Assembly (NCBI GenBank): GCA_012798025.1
Contig: JAAZNX010000033.1
Span: forward strand, 1 to 5,690
DNA length: 5,690 nucleotides
From: Methanothrix sp.
GTDB lineage: Archaea; Halobacteriota; Methanosarcinia; Methanotrichales; Methanotrichaceae
Direction of reading: 5' to 3'
Part shown: positions 1-5,690 of the stretch, piece by piece
Layout of the letters: every line of letters starts with the position of its first letter
Position numbering within the stretch: the first letter of the stretch is position 1
Made by a program: the position numbers and the translations under genes
The notes under the pieces: model-generated
What the model was told of the DNA's origin: nothing
The model's input: only the letters and a program-made list of their open reading frames with translations
Database searches by the model: none

Positions 1-788
1 AGATCTGAGAAAGCCAGCATCGGAAAGACGTTTTGCAGATCTTCTTTCCACCATAGCTTTACATAGAGCAAAAAGGAATCCAGTGCCAGGGTGAAAAAGG
101 ATTGCAATAAAAAGAAGGAGATCACTGCCTTCACAAACCAGCCCTTCCGAACCAGTTTTCTGTAAAACTTCCTGCACTTCATCTTGAACTGAGTGTAGAT
201 GTCCGGCTTGGGAGTTGGTACCGAGTCGGTGGCGTAGAGCAGTTCTCGCAATGCCAGGGTCACGGGATCCGCAGGCGAGCATTCTTTTAAAAGGTTCAAC
301 GCCTTCCTCCTTTCGCGGTGATCAAGGTCCTCCAAGACCACCTCTTTTGCAAGCTCCAGGGCATTGATGAGCTTCTCCTGCTCAGAGAGCTTTGGCCTGT
401 GCATGAAGGCCTGTATGCCAAGGTACAGCAAAATGAATGTAATGTAAATCAGCGCAGCCGTGGGGCGGTAAAAATAGTTATTGTCCATGGTGATGAACTT
501 GCCAAGCTCATCGATGAAAGCCCCGAAGCCAAAGCCTCCCAAGACCGCAGCAAAGTAATATGCGGCCTTGTTTATGTATCCGAGAGCGATAACCAGGGCA
601 ATCGTCATGAGAAATCCGCCCAGGAGCACATGGGCAATGTGCAGGTTTCCGGGGCCGACACGAGGATAGCCGGTCAGAGCCAGAAAGAAGCGGATGCCTA
701 AGACCGAAGCTACCGCGGTAACGAAGAAAACCTCCAGCAGCCTCTGGCCTTCCAGGCTACGGACGAAATGTTGCCGGAACAGCCTCAT
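1..788 (-). CDS. Conserved multi-pass membrane protein, unknown function (3' end cut by window edge)
   Basis: The reading frame starts at ATG 788-786 and stays open for 262 codons to the left edge, so the C-terminus is missing. Hydrophobic stretches suggest membrane helices near residues 17-40, 50-72, 75-97 and 106-128. A charged soluble stretch follows at about 130-215, rich in K, E and R, then another hydrophobic segment at about 217-245. The most distinctive part is residues 84-109, a glycine-rich helix ending in FIDELGKF and followed by an aromatic NNYFYRP stretch. I recall similar segments in uncharacterised bacterial and archaeal membrane proteins, but I cannot name a function. The start codon overlaps the ABCE1 stop as ATGA (788-785), which argues for translational coupling and for this start. 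It is the third gene of the leftward unit. It may be a transporter-like or structural membrane protein; nothing visible decides this. Confidence 0.8.
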   Translation of the reverse strand, partial: MRLFRQHFVRSLEGQRLLEVFFVTAVASVLGIRFFLALTGYPRVGPGNLHIAHVLLGGFLMTIALVIALGYINKAAYYFAAVLGGFGFGAFIDELGKFITMDNNYFYRPTAALIYITFILLYLGIQAFMHRPKLSEQEKLINALELAKEVVLEDLDHRERRKALNLLKECSPADPVTLALRELLYATDSVPTPKPDIYTQFKMKCRKFYRKLVRKGWFVKAVISFFLLQSFFTLALDSFLLYVKLWWKEDLQNVFPMLAFSD

Positions 789-2554
789 CGGCCCTTTGCC
801 TCTTCAACAGTATAGTAATATTCGCCCTGCTCCTTTTGCATCCTGTCCAGCCTAGACTCCGGCTTATTGACCCTAGGCCTGTGTGTATCCTCATCGCGCC
901 GAAAAGTAATGCCGATGCCCTTGAGGAAGGCGTTCATGCCCTCGCGCATCTCCAGAGGGGCATGGGCAACGCCCCAGCTCCCAGGAACGCCTTCGAAGAC
1001 CATCAACCTCTCAGATAGCAGGTCGATGAGATAGATATCATGATCCACGACCAGAACCGTTTTCTCAGTCGATTCGGCAAAGCGCCTCATGACCTTTGCT
1101 GCCAGCATCCTCTGCTCTACATCTAAATGGGCACTGGGCTCGTCCAGCAGATATAAATCCGCCTCACGGCTCAGACAGGCAGTAATGGCCACACGCTGTA
1201 GCTCGCCGCCCGACAGCTCAGTCAAGGCCTGATCCATCAGAGCCTCCAGTCCCATTGGCCGCAAGATCTCTGTCTGGTAGTAACTGCTGTCGAACTCGCG
1301 TGTCACGCTGCGCAGCAACCCTTGCACAGTCACGTCCAAATCCGCTTTGAGGTACTGGGGTTTATAGGAGACCTTGAGCTGATTTTCAAAGCTCCCCGAG
1401 GTTGGCTTCTCCACGCCTGCCAGGATCTTGATGTAGGTGCTCTTTCCAATTCCATTTGGCCCAAGAATTCCAACCACCTCTCCTCGACGAATTGTGCCTG
1501 GATCGGCCTGGAGACGGAAGGTGGGATACTGCACGCTGAAGGCTTCATATGCGATGAGCGGTGGGATCTCCTTTTCTACACGAGGCGCATGCACCTCGAA
1601 GACAATGGCAGAGTCGCGGAACCGCACATTCTCCTCGGGCAGATTGCCGCGCAGATACTGGTTGATGCCCACGCGCACGCCTTTGGGCCGGGTTATGACA
1701 CCATATGCCCCAGGCACACCGTAAATGAGATGAACATTATCTGCGAGTAGATCGAGCAACGCGAGGTCGTGCTCCACCACCATGACCGCTTTTTCTCTGG
1801 CCAGTTCCTGCAAGATTCGTGCCACATTTATGCGCTGGTAGATATCCAGATATGGGCTGATCTCATCGAAGAAATAGAAGTCTGCATCTCGTGCGGCCGT
1901 AGCCACGATGGCCACGCGTTGCAGCTCGCCTCCGCTGAGGCTTGATATCTCCCGGTCGATCAGCTTCGATATGCTCAGCCGGTCGATCAGATCTTGCAGG
2001 GCACCGCGCTCATCGGTTTTGTCCAGAAGACCACCTACAATGCCTGAGTAACTCTTAGGAATGCGGTCCACGTATTGAGGTTTATATGAGGTCTTGACAC
2101 CTTTCTCTGCCACTCGTCTAAGGTAATCGCCAAGAGCCGAGCCTGCGTAGCGCTGCAATACTTCCTCCCAGGTGGCATTCTTTCCCAGGTTCGGCCTCAA
2201 GATGCCGGAGAGGATGGACACTGCTGTGCTCTTTCCAATTCCGTTGGGTCCCAAAAGACCTGTGACCCTCCCGTTTACGGGAACCGGCAAACCATAGAGC
2301 GCAAAGCCATTCTGGCCGTATCTGTGAATCGGGTCTTCCATCTCCTCAGGAAGATTGGTGATGGTGATCGCCCCAAAGGGACATTTCCGAACGCAGATGC
2401 CGCATCCCACGCAAAGGTTCTCTGTAATTACAGGCTTGCCGTCTACAAAGACGATGGTCTCATCACCTGTACGCACTGGTGGGCAGAAGTATTCACACTC
2501 TTTGGAACATTTCTTGGGCTGACAGCGATCGCGATTGATGATGGCAATCCTCAT
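785..2554 (-). CDS. rli1: ABCE1 / Rli1 ribosome-recycling ATPase (RNase L inhibitor homologue)
   Basis: This cytoplasmic iron-sulfur ABC ATPase splits ribosomes into subunits after termination or rescue, acting with aRF1 or aPelota, and stays on the small subunit. The 589-residue length is normal for archaeal members. Eight N-terminal cysteines (C11, C16, C20, C24 and C48, C51, C54, C58) should bind two [4Fe-4S] clusters. Nucleotide-binding domain 1 has Walker A GPNGIGKST (102-110), signature LSGGE (206-210), Walker B ending D230-E231 and H-loop H262. The hinge follows at about 279-313. Domain 2 has Walker A at 365-373, LSGGE at 447-451, D471-E472 and a DHD H-loop. The C-terminus carries the family-typical RPRVNKPES and GEYYY motifs. 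A TTG at 2560 would add two residues, but ATG 2554 sits 7 bases from a GAGGT ribosome binding site and is preferred. The gene lies 10 bases after the EMC6-like gene and overlaps the next gene by ATGA. All catalytic motifs are intact. Confidence 0.97.
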   Translation of the reverse strand: MRIAIINRDRCQPKKCSKECEYFCPPVRTGDETIVFVDGKPVITENLCVGCGICVRKCPFGAITITNLPEEMEDPIHRYGQNGFALYGLPVPVNGRVTGLLGPNGIGKSTAVSILSGILRPNLGKNATWEEVLQRYAGSALGDYLRRVAEKGVKTSYKPQYVDRIPKSYSGIVGGLLDKTDERGALQDLIDRLSISKLIDREISSLSGGELQRVAIVATAARDADFYFFDEISPYLDIYQRINVARILQELAREKAVMVVEHDLALLDLLADNVHLIYGVPGAYGVITRPKGVRVGINQYLRGNLPEENVRFRDSAIVFEVHAPRVEKEIPPLIAYEAFSVQYPTFRLQADPGTIRRGEVVGILGPNGIGKSTYIKILAGVEKPTSGSFENQLKVSYKPQYLKADLDVTVQGLLRSVTREFDSSYYQTEILRPMGLEALMDQALTELSGGELQRVAITACLSREADLYLLDEPSAHLDVEQRMLAAKVMRRFAESTEKTVLVVDHDIYLIDLLSERLMVFEGVPGSWGVAHAPLEMREGMNAFLKGIGITFRRDEDTHRPRVNKPESRLDRMQKEQGEYYYTVEEAKGR

Positions 2555-2561
2555 TTGCAAA

Positions 2562-2566
2562 ACCTC
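2562..2566 (-). promoter_or_regulatory. Ribosome binding site of rli1
   Basis: The minus strand reads GAGGT here, 7 bases before ATG 2554 but only 1 base before the alternative TTG at 2560. It therefore decides the start. The stop codon TGA of the upstream gene (2567-2565) overlaps this site, so a ribosome terminating there would sit on the rli1 initiation region. Confidence 0.7.
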
Positions 2567-2969
2567 AGTTTAGAAGGAGCGTCCAGGTGACCAGCCAAAG
2601 GTCGACAACCATGAACTCCACATAGAACCAATCCTTGGTCTGGAAAGCTGCTGCGTCTATCTTAAAGAAGGAATAGGTATACTTCTGGATTAGGAATGTG
2701 ACGAATATCACTAACAGCATTACGGAATGCCAGGGAAGCGGGCTGATTGCCGCAGCGCCATGATAGCATGCAAAACCCGCTAGGACTCCCAGGGAGGCGG
2801 GATAAACGGTCTTTTTTATTCCATCTATGCGGTCCTGTCTGCGCTCGGCTGCGCTCTTGGTCTTGGCTTTGGGTGGTGTTTTTGCGACACGAGGCTCATG
2901 GTCTCCCTGGGTCACTGCCAAGGAACCCTTGCCTTCCTTATTGCCAGCCTTCTTTCCTTTCTTGGCCAT
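2565..2969 (-). CDS. Small three-helix membrane protein, EMC6-like archaeal family (tentative)
   Basis: This 134-residue protein has a long lysine- and arginine-rich hydrophilic N-terminal tail (about 1-52). Three hydrophobic segments follow, near residues 54-74, 80-102 and 113-133, and the chain ends WTLLLN. The segment DWFYVEFMVVDLWLVTW (113-129) is the strongest family-like signature. Size, three-helix topology and the C-terminal motif resemble the archaeal family that has been related to eukaryotic EMC6, a subunit of the ER membrane protein insertase. I make that link from memory of the family, not from a search. If it is correct, the protein may help insert or assemble membrane proteins in the cytoplasmic membrane. 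The start at ATG 2969 is supported by AGGAG at 2978-2974, 4 bases away. It is the first gene of the leftward unit with rli1, divergent from nob1. Its basic tail could contact RNA or ribosomes; this is inference. Confidence 0.8.
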   Translation of the reverse strand: MAKKGKKAGNKEGKGSLAVTQGDHEPRVAKTPPKAKTKSAAERRQDRIDGIKKTVYPASLGVLAGFACYHGAAAISPLPWHSVMLLVIFVTFLIQKYTYSFFKIDAAAFQTKDWFYVEFMVVDLWLVTWTLLLN

Positions 2970-3052
2970 CTAACTCCTGGATTGCATTATATGATAATAG
3001 CGTTTTGGTCCGGGAAAAGTCCAAGTACTATAACTTTCAAGAGCCTGTGCAT
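2970..3052. promoter_or_regulatory. Divergent promoter region between the EMC6-like/rli1 operon and nob1/gfcR
   Basis: This short AT-richer gap separates two outward-facing gene groups. On the minus strand, TTATAGTAC (3033-3025) is preceded by the purine-rich GAAAG, a plausible TATA box plus BRE. It would place a start of transcription near 3003-3008 and a leader of about 35 bases to ATG 2969. On the plus strand, TTATATGATAAT (2987-2998) could serve nob1, starting transcription near 3018. The two boxes lie about 35 bases apart, so factors binding here could affect both operons. No start site can be proved from sequence alone. Confidence 0.45.
2974..2978 (-). promoter_or_regulatory. Ribosome binding site of the EMC6-like gene
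   Basis: The minus strand reads AGGAG, then TTAG, then ATG at 2969. The spacing of 4 bases is on the short side but plausible. Its presence implies a leadered transcript for the leftward operon. Confidence 0.6.
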
Positions 3053-3508
3053 GTGTATGTCGTAGCAGATGCTTCGGTCTTCATCTGGGGTAAAAAGCCT
3101 GCAGGGGAGGTGATCACTGTGCCGGCGGTAGTGGCTGAGCTCAAGGATCTGCGATCCAAATCCATGCTTCACATATTTGAGGCACGGGTGGAGAGCCCCA
3201 CGCGCCAGGCGCTAAAGGCGGTGAAAAACGCTGCAGCAAAGACTGGTGACCTCAAAGCTCTGTCTTTTGCAGACCTGGAGGTACTGGCCAAAGCACTGGA
3301 GTATGAGGCGGTTCTCGCTACAGACGACTACGCTTTGCAAAATGTTGCGCTTCACCTCGGCCTGAAGATCGAGCCCATCGGGCAGCCAAGAATAAAACGG
3401 GAGCTAAAGCATGTCCAGAGGTGCCAGGGCTGCGGCAAGAGCTTCGAGGGAGAAGCATGCCATGATTGCGGAACTCCTGCCCGAAAGAGAAAGAGGTGTG
3501 TAAAATGA
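3053..3508 (+). CDS. nob1: Nob1, PIN-domain endonuclease for 16S rRNA 3'-end maturation
   Basis: Nob1 cleaves the precursor of small-subunit rRNA at the mature 3' end (site D) during late 30S assembly. The 151-residue product has the expected two parts. The PIN domain begins at once with YVVADASVF and carries candidate metal-binding acids D6, E29, D74 and D91/D92, the last in the ATDDYALQN motif. The C-terminal zinc ribbon has C124-x2-C127 and C136-x2-C139, followed by a basic KRKR tail. There is no ATG near the domain start. GTG 3053 puts the first PIN strand right at the N-terminus, as in relatives. GTG 3047 (two residues longer) is an alternative. Only a weak GAG at 3041-3043 precedes either. 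The frame is open further upstream, but that stretch crosses the divergent promoter and the opposite gene, so it is unlikely to be coding. The stop overlaps the gfcR start by ATGA. Confidence 0.92.
   Translation: MYVVADASVFIWGKKPAGEVITVPAVVAELKDLRSKSMLHIFEARVESPTRQALKAVKNAAAKTGDLKALSFADLEVLAKALEYEAVLATDDYALQNVALHLGLKIEPIGQPRIKRELKHVQRCQGCGKSFEGEACHDCGTPARKRKRCVK
3493..3498 (+). promoter_or_regulatory. Ribosome binding site of gfcR, inside the end of nob1
   Basis: GAGGTG lies 6 bases before ATG 3505. This supports starting gfcR there rather than at the in-frame upstream ATG 3466, which would add 13 residues lying entirely inside the nob1 zinc-ribbon coding region. Confidence 0.7.
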
Positions 3509-4122
3509 ATAACATTGAGACTTTGATGAATAAGGCAAGTGAACTGAAGGCTGAAGGGCTGGTGGAGGGCCAGATCTCAGAAGAGCTGAACATCTCCAGC
3601 GAGACTGTAACCTGGCTTCTCACTCATGCAGAGAAGGCGAGCACAGCCCCAGGCCCAAAAGACATCTCCGTGGACTGGTCGATAATCGGCAAGAGCGCTT
3701 TTCGGCTGAGTCATATATCTCAGGCTCTCTCCGATGTCATTTATGAGACATTGGACGTCAATGAGCGCGGTGTGGATGTCGTCGTAGGCATCGCTTTGAG
3801 TGGCCTTCCTCTGGCGAGCATGGTGGCCAATGATCTGGCTGCAGACCTGGCTGTTTACACGCCCAGCAAACAGATGCTGGCTCAGGAGAGCAAAAAAGTG
3901 CGTGGCAACTTGAGCTCTAACTTCTCGGATGTCAAGGATAAGGACTGCATCATCATCGACGATGTGATAACCTCAGGCCGGACGCTGGAGGAGACCGTCG
4001 AGTATCTGGACGAGCATGGAGCCAATATCAATGCCATCGCCGTTCTGATCGACAAAAAGGGCACTGACGAGATCGCAGGAGTGCCTGTAGTCTCTCTGCT
4101 TAAGGTAATAAGAGTAAACTGA
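3505..4122 (+). CDS. gfcR: GfcR-type transcriptional regulator with orotate-phosphoribosyltransferase-like domain
   Basis: The 205-residue protein joins an N-terminal helix-turn-helix (about residues 4-42, recognition helix near SSETVTWLL) to a type I phosphoribosyltransferase fold (about 60-205). The PRPP-binding motif is clear: IIIDDVITSGRT at 149-160. Such proteins are often annotated as orotate phosphoribosyltransferase-like. The haloarchaeal homologue GfcR controls sugar-breakdown genes and is thought to sense a phosphorylated ligand. In methanogens the targets are unknown to me. The loop at about 127-141, where catalytic OPRTs carry lysines and a histidine, here reads KKVRGNLSSNF with no histidine. 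A ligand-sensing rather than enzymatic role is therefore more likely; this is inference. It is translationally coupled to nob1 (ATGA, 3505-3508) with its own ribosome binding site. A hairpin with a T-run follows the stop. Confidence 0.88.
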   Translation: MNNIETLMNKASELKAEGLVEGQISEELNISSETVTWLLTHAEKASTAPGPKDISVDWSIIGKSAFRLSHISQALSDVIYETLDVNERGVDVVVGIALSGLPLASMVANDLAADLAVYTPSKQMLAQESKKVRGNLSSNFSDVKDKDCIIIDDVITSGRTLEETVEYLDEHGANINAIAVLIDKKGTDEIAGVPVVSLLKVIRVN

Positions 4123-4129
4123 ATCTATA

Positions 4130-4171
4130 GGGTACGAGGCCTGATGTAGGAGGGCCTCTCGGTCCCATTTT
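4130..4171 (+). terminator. Probable terminator hairpin after gfcR
   Basis: GAGGCC (4136-4141) pairs perfectly with GGCCTC (4153-4158) around an 11-base loop. The stem can extend outward with bulges to GGG (4130-4132) and CCC (4164-4166). The short T-run TTTT (4168-4171) follows. Archaea stop mainly at T-runs, so this run and the hairpin together fit the end of the nob1-gfcR transcript. The T-run is short, and read-through into alaS is possible. Confidence 0.4.
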
Positions 4172-4173
4172 CC

Positions 4174-4194
4174 TAGAAAGCCTTTTAGCATTCC
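4174..4194 (+). promoter_or_regulatory. Candidate alaS promoter (BRE/TATA-like), possibly giving a near-leaderless mRNA
   Basis: A purine-rich AGAAAG (4175-4180) is followed by CTTTTAGCAT (4182-4191). Together they resemble a weak BRE plus TATA element about 30 bases before ATG 4217. No Shine-Dalgarno sequence is visible in the 20 bases before that ATG, which fits an mRNA with little or no leader. The TATA match is weak. Confidence 0.28.
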
Positions 4195-4216
4195 TGTCCC
4201 AATAGCGCCTGTCAAC

Positions 4217-5690
4217 ATGTTCTCCGAAGATGAATATCGATTGGACTTCTTCGTTGACGAGGGATTCCAGCGCAAGAAGTGCGAGAAATGCGGCAAATTC
4301 TTCTGGACCAGGGACGGAGCCAGGAAGACCTGCGGCGATCCGCCCTGCGATCCTTATACCTTCATAGGCGCGCCAGTCTTTTCACGCAAGCACGAACTCG
4401 ACGAGATGCGCGAGCATTACCTGAGCTATTTCGAGGCCCGCGGACATGTGCGAATAGCTCGCTATCCAGTCGTTGCCCGCTGGAGGGACGACATATACCT
4501 GACCATCGCCTCCATCGCAGACTTCCAGCCATTTGTGACATCGGGGCAGGTGCCACCTCCCGCAAACCCTCTTACAATCAGCCAACCTTGCATTCGTCTG
4601 GATGATCTGGACTCGGTAGGCCGTTCAGGCCGTCATCTCACCACCTTCGAGATGATGGCCCATCACGTCTTCAACACTCGCGAGCGCGAGATCTACTGGA
4701 AGGACAGGACTGTTCAGCTCTGCGACGAGCTGCTGGTAGGCATGGGAATGGACCCCACGGCTGTGACCTACAAGGAGAACCCCTGGGCAGGCGGCGGGAA
4801 TGCTGGCCCGAGCGTTGAGTGCCTTGTAGCAGGACTTGAGCTGGCGACGCTCGTCTTCATGGACCTGGAAGCCACGCCCGGCGGATCGATCAAGATCAAG
4901 GGCGAGGGCTATGAGAAGATGGACAACTACATCGTGGATACCGGTTATGGCTTAGAGCGGTTCGTCTGGGCCTCCAAGGGATCTCCCACAATATACGATG
5001 CCATCTTCCCCGACCTTGTCCGGAAGGTCGCAGATCTGGCAGGAGTTGAGCACAACCTCAAGGATCCAGATTACGCGGAGATCTTCGCCCAGAACGCACG
5101 GCTGGCAGGGATGGTGGACCTGGATGAGTACTCCATGAAGGATCTGCGGGCGAAGATCGCCGGCACGATTGGAATCGCTCCTGAGAGGCTGCAGGCCGCG
5201 ATAGAGCCAATGGAGCGCATCTACGCAGTGGTGGACCACACCCGCTGCCTGGCGTTTATGCTGGGCGACGGCATCATCCCCTCCAACGTCAAGGCCGGAT
5301 ACCTGGCGCGCCTGGTGATCCGCCGGACGCTGCGGCTCATGAAGGAGCTGAAGCTCGATCTGCCGCTGGCAGACCTTGTGGGGATGCAGATCTCGCGGCT
5401 GGATTATCCCGACTGGAAGGAGAGGTTTGTCACCATCAAGGAGATCTTGGACCAGGAGGAGCAGAAGTACGCAGAGACCCTGGAGAAGGGAAAGCGCCTG
5501 GTGAAGAAGGCTGCTGAGCACTTCAGGAAGCAAAACCAGGCCATTCCATTGAAGGAGATGATCTCCCTTTACGACACACACGGCATACCGCCGGAGATCG
5601 CCCGCGAGTCAGCCGAAGCGTTAGGGGCAAAAGTCGAGCTGCCGGACAACTTCTACTCCCAAGTGGCCAAGACACACATAAGAGCAGAGC
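4217..5690 (+). CDS. alaS: Alanyl-tRNA synthetase, archaeal type (N-terminal 491 residues; cut by window edge)
   Basis: This enzyme attaches alanine to tRNA(Ala) in the cytoplasm. The frame is open from ATG 4217 to the right edge; family members are about 900 residues, so roughly the C-terminal half, including the editing domain, lies outside. The start MFSEDEYRLDFF matches the usual archaeal N-terminus. It is followed by the archaeal cysteine module C22-x2-C25 and C39-x4-C44 around KFFWTRD and GDPPCD. The class II catalytic core follows, with the motif 3-like GYGLERF at 243-249. The region from about 310 is the helical tRNA-recognition domain, with DHTR at 340-343, the family-typical DGIIPSN and then GYLARLVIRRT. 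The segment at about 415-450 is charged and probably helical. No ribosome binding site precedes the start. The gene lies 94 bases after gfcR, beyond a probable terminator, so it is probably a separate transcription unit. Confidence 0.95.
   Translation, partial: MFSEDEYRLDFFVDEGFQRKKCEKCGKFFWTRDGARKTCGDPPCDPYTFIGAPVFSRKHELDEMREHYLSYFEARGHVRIARYPVVARWRDDIYLTIASIADFQPFVTSGQVPPPANPLTISQPCIRLDDLDSVGRSGRHLTTFEMMAHHVFNTREREIYWKDRTVQLCDELLVGMGMDPTAVTYKENPWAGGGNAGPSVECLVAGLELATLVFMDLEATPGGSIKIKGEGYEKMDNYIVDTGYGLERFVWASKGSPTIYDAIFPDLVRKVADLAGVEHNLKDPDYAEIFAQNARLAGMVDLDEYSMKDLRAKIAGTIGIAPERLQAAIEPMERIYAVVDHTRCLAFMLGDGIIPSNVKAGYLARLVIRRTLRLMKELKLDLPLADLVGMQISRLDYPDWKERFVTIKEILDQEEQKYAETLEKGKRLVKKAAEHFRKQNQAIPLKEMISLYDTHGIPPEIARESAEALGAKVELPDNFYSQVAKTHIRAE

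Noticed and set aside
1..6. AGATCT palindrome exactly at the window start
   Set aside because: It is a six-base restriction-type site inside a coding frame. It is probably chance or a cloning boundary, with no biological inference possible.
318..701. Plus-strand open frame of 127 codons opposite the left membrane protein gene
   Set aside because: It lies antisense to a continuous frame with clear membrane helices and an ATGA link to rli1. Its translation has no recognisable domain.
1322..1750. Plus-strand open frame of 142 codons (plus overlapping shorter ones) within rli1
   Set aside because: It is antisense to intact ABCE1 motifs and has no ribosome binding site or domain. It is a shadow of the real gene.
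2555..2560. TTG start for rli1 at 2560
   Set aside because: The ribosome binding site would be only 1 base away. ATG 2554 has ideal spacing, and the protein then begins MRIAII as in relatives.
2747..3052. N-terminal extension of nob1 from ATG 2747
   Set aside because: It would overlap most of the EMC6-like gene on the other strand and cross the promoter gap. The PIN domain begins only at about 3056.
3466..3504. Earlier start for gfcR at ATG 3466
   Set aside because: It has no good ribosome binding site and would place 13 extra residues inside nob1. ATG 3505 has GAGGTG at 6 bases and an ATGA overlap.
4952..5581. Minus-strand open frame of 209 codons opposite alaS
   Set aside because: It is a leucine-rich low-information translation antisense to conserved AlaRS sequence, with no supporting start signals.

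Overview
The window is archaeal and almost certainly from a methanogenic euryarchaeon. Every recognisable gene is of the archaeal type: ABCE1/Rli1, the rRNA endonuclease Nob1, a GfcR-type PRTase-like regulator and the archaeal form of alanyl-tRNA synthetase. Gene content, moderately GC-rich composition and protein style suggest Methanosarcinales/Methanotrichales, perhaps Methanothrix (Methanosaeta). That genus-level guess is inference and was not checked against a database.

There are two divergent gene groups plus a downstream gene. Leftward from about 2970 runs a tight three-gene unit: a small three-helix membrane protein resembling the archaeal EMC6-like family (2565-2969), ABCE1/Rli1 (785-2554), and a multi-pass membrane protein of unknown function (1-788, cut by the left edge). 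The first two genes are 10 bases apart. The second and third overlap by ATGA.

Rightward from the same intergenic region runs nob1 (3053-3508, probable GTG start), which overlaps the PRTase-like regulator gfcR (3505-4122), again by ATGA. A hairpin followed by a short T-run lies after gfcR. alaS then begins at 4217 and runs off the right edge after 491 codons.

The shared theme is the ribosome and translation. Nob1 finishes the 3' end of 16S rRNA in the small subunit, ABCE1 splits and recycles ribosomes, AlaRS charges tRNA(Ala), and the EMC6-like protein may relate to membrane protein insertion. GfcR is the regulatory outlier. I see no mobile element, CRISPR array, rRNA or tRNA, and no clear new defence or biosynthetic system. 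The most interesting points are the divergent Nob1/ABCE1 pairing, the conserved but uncharacterised membrane proteins linked to ABCE1, and the PRTase-like regulator coupled to Nob1.
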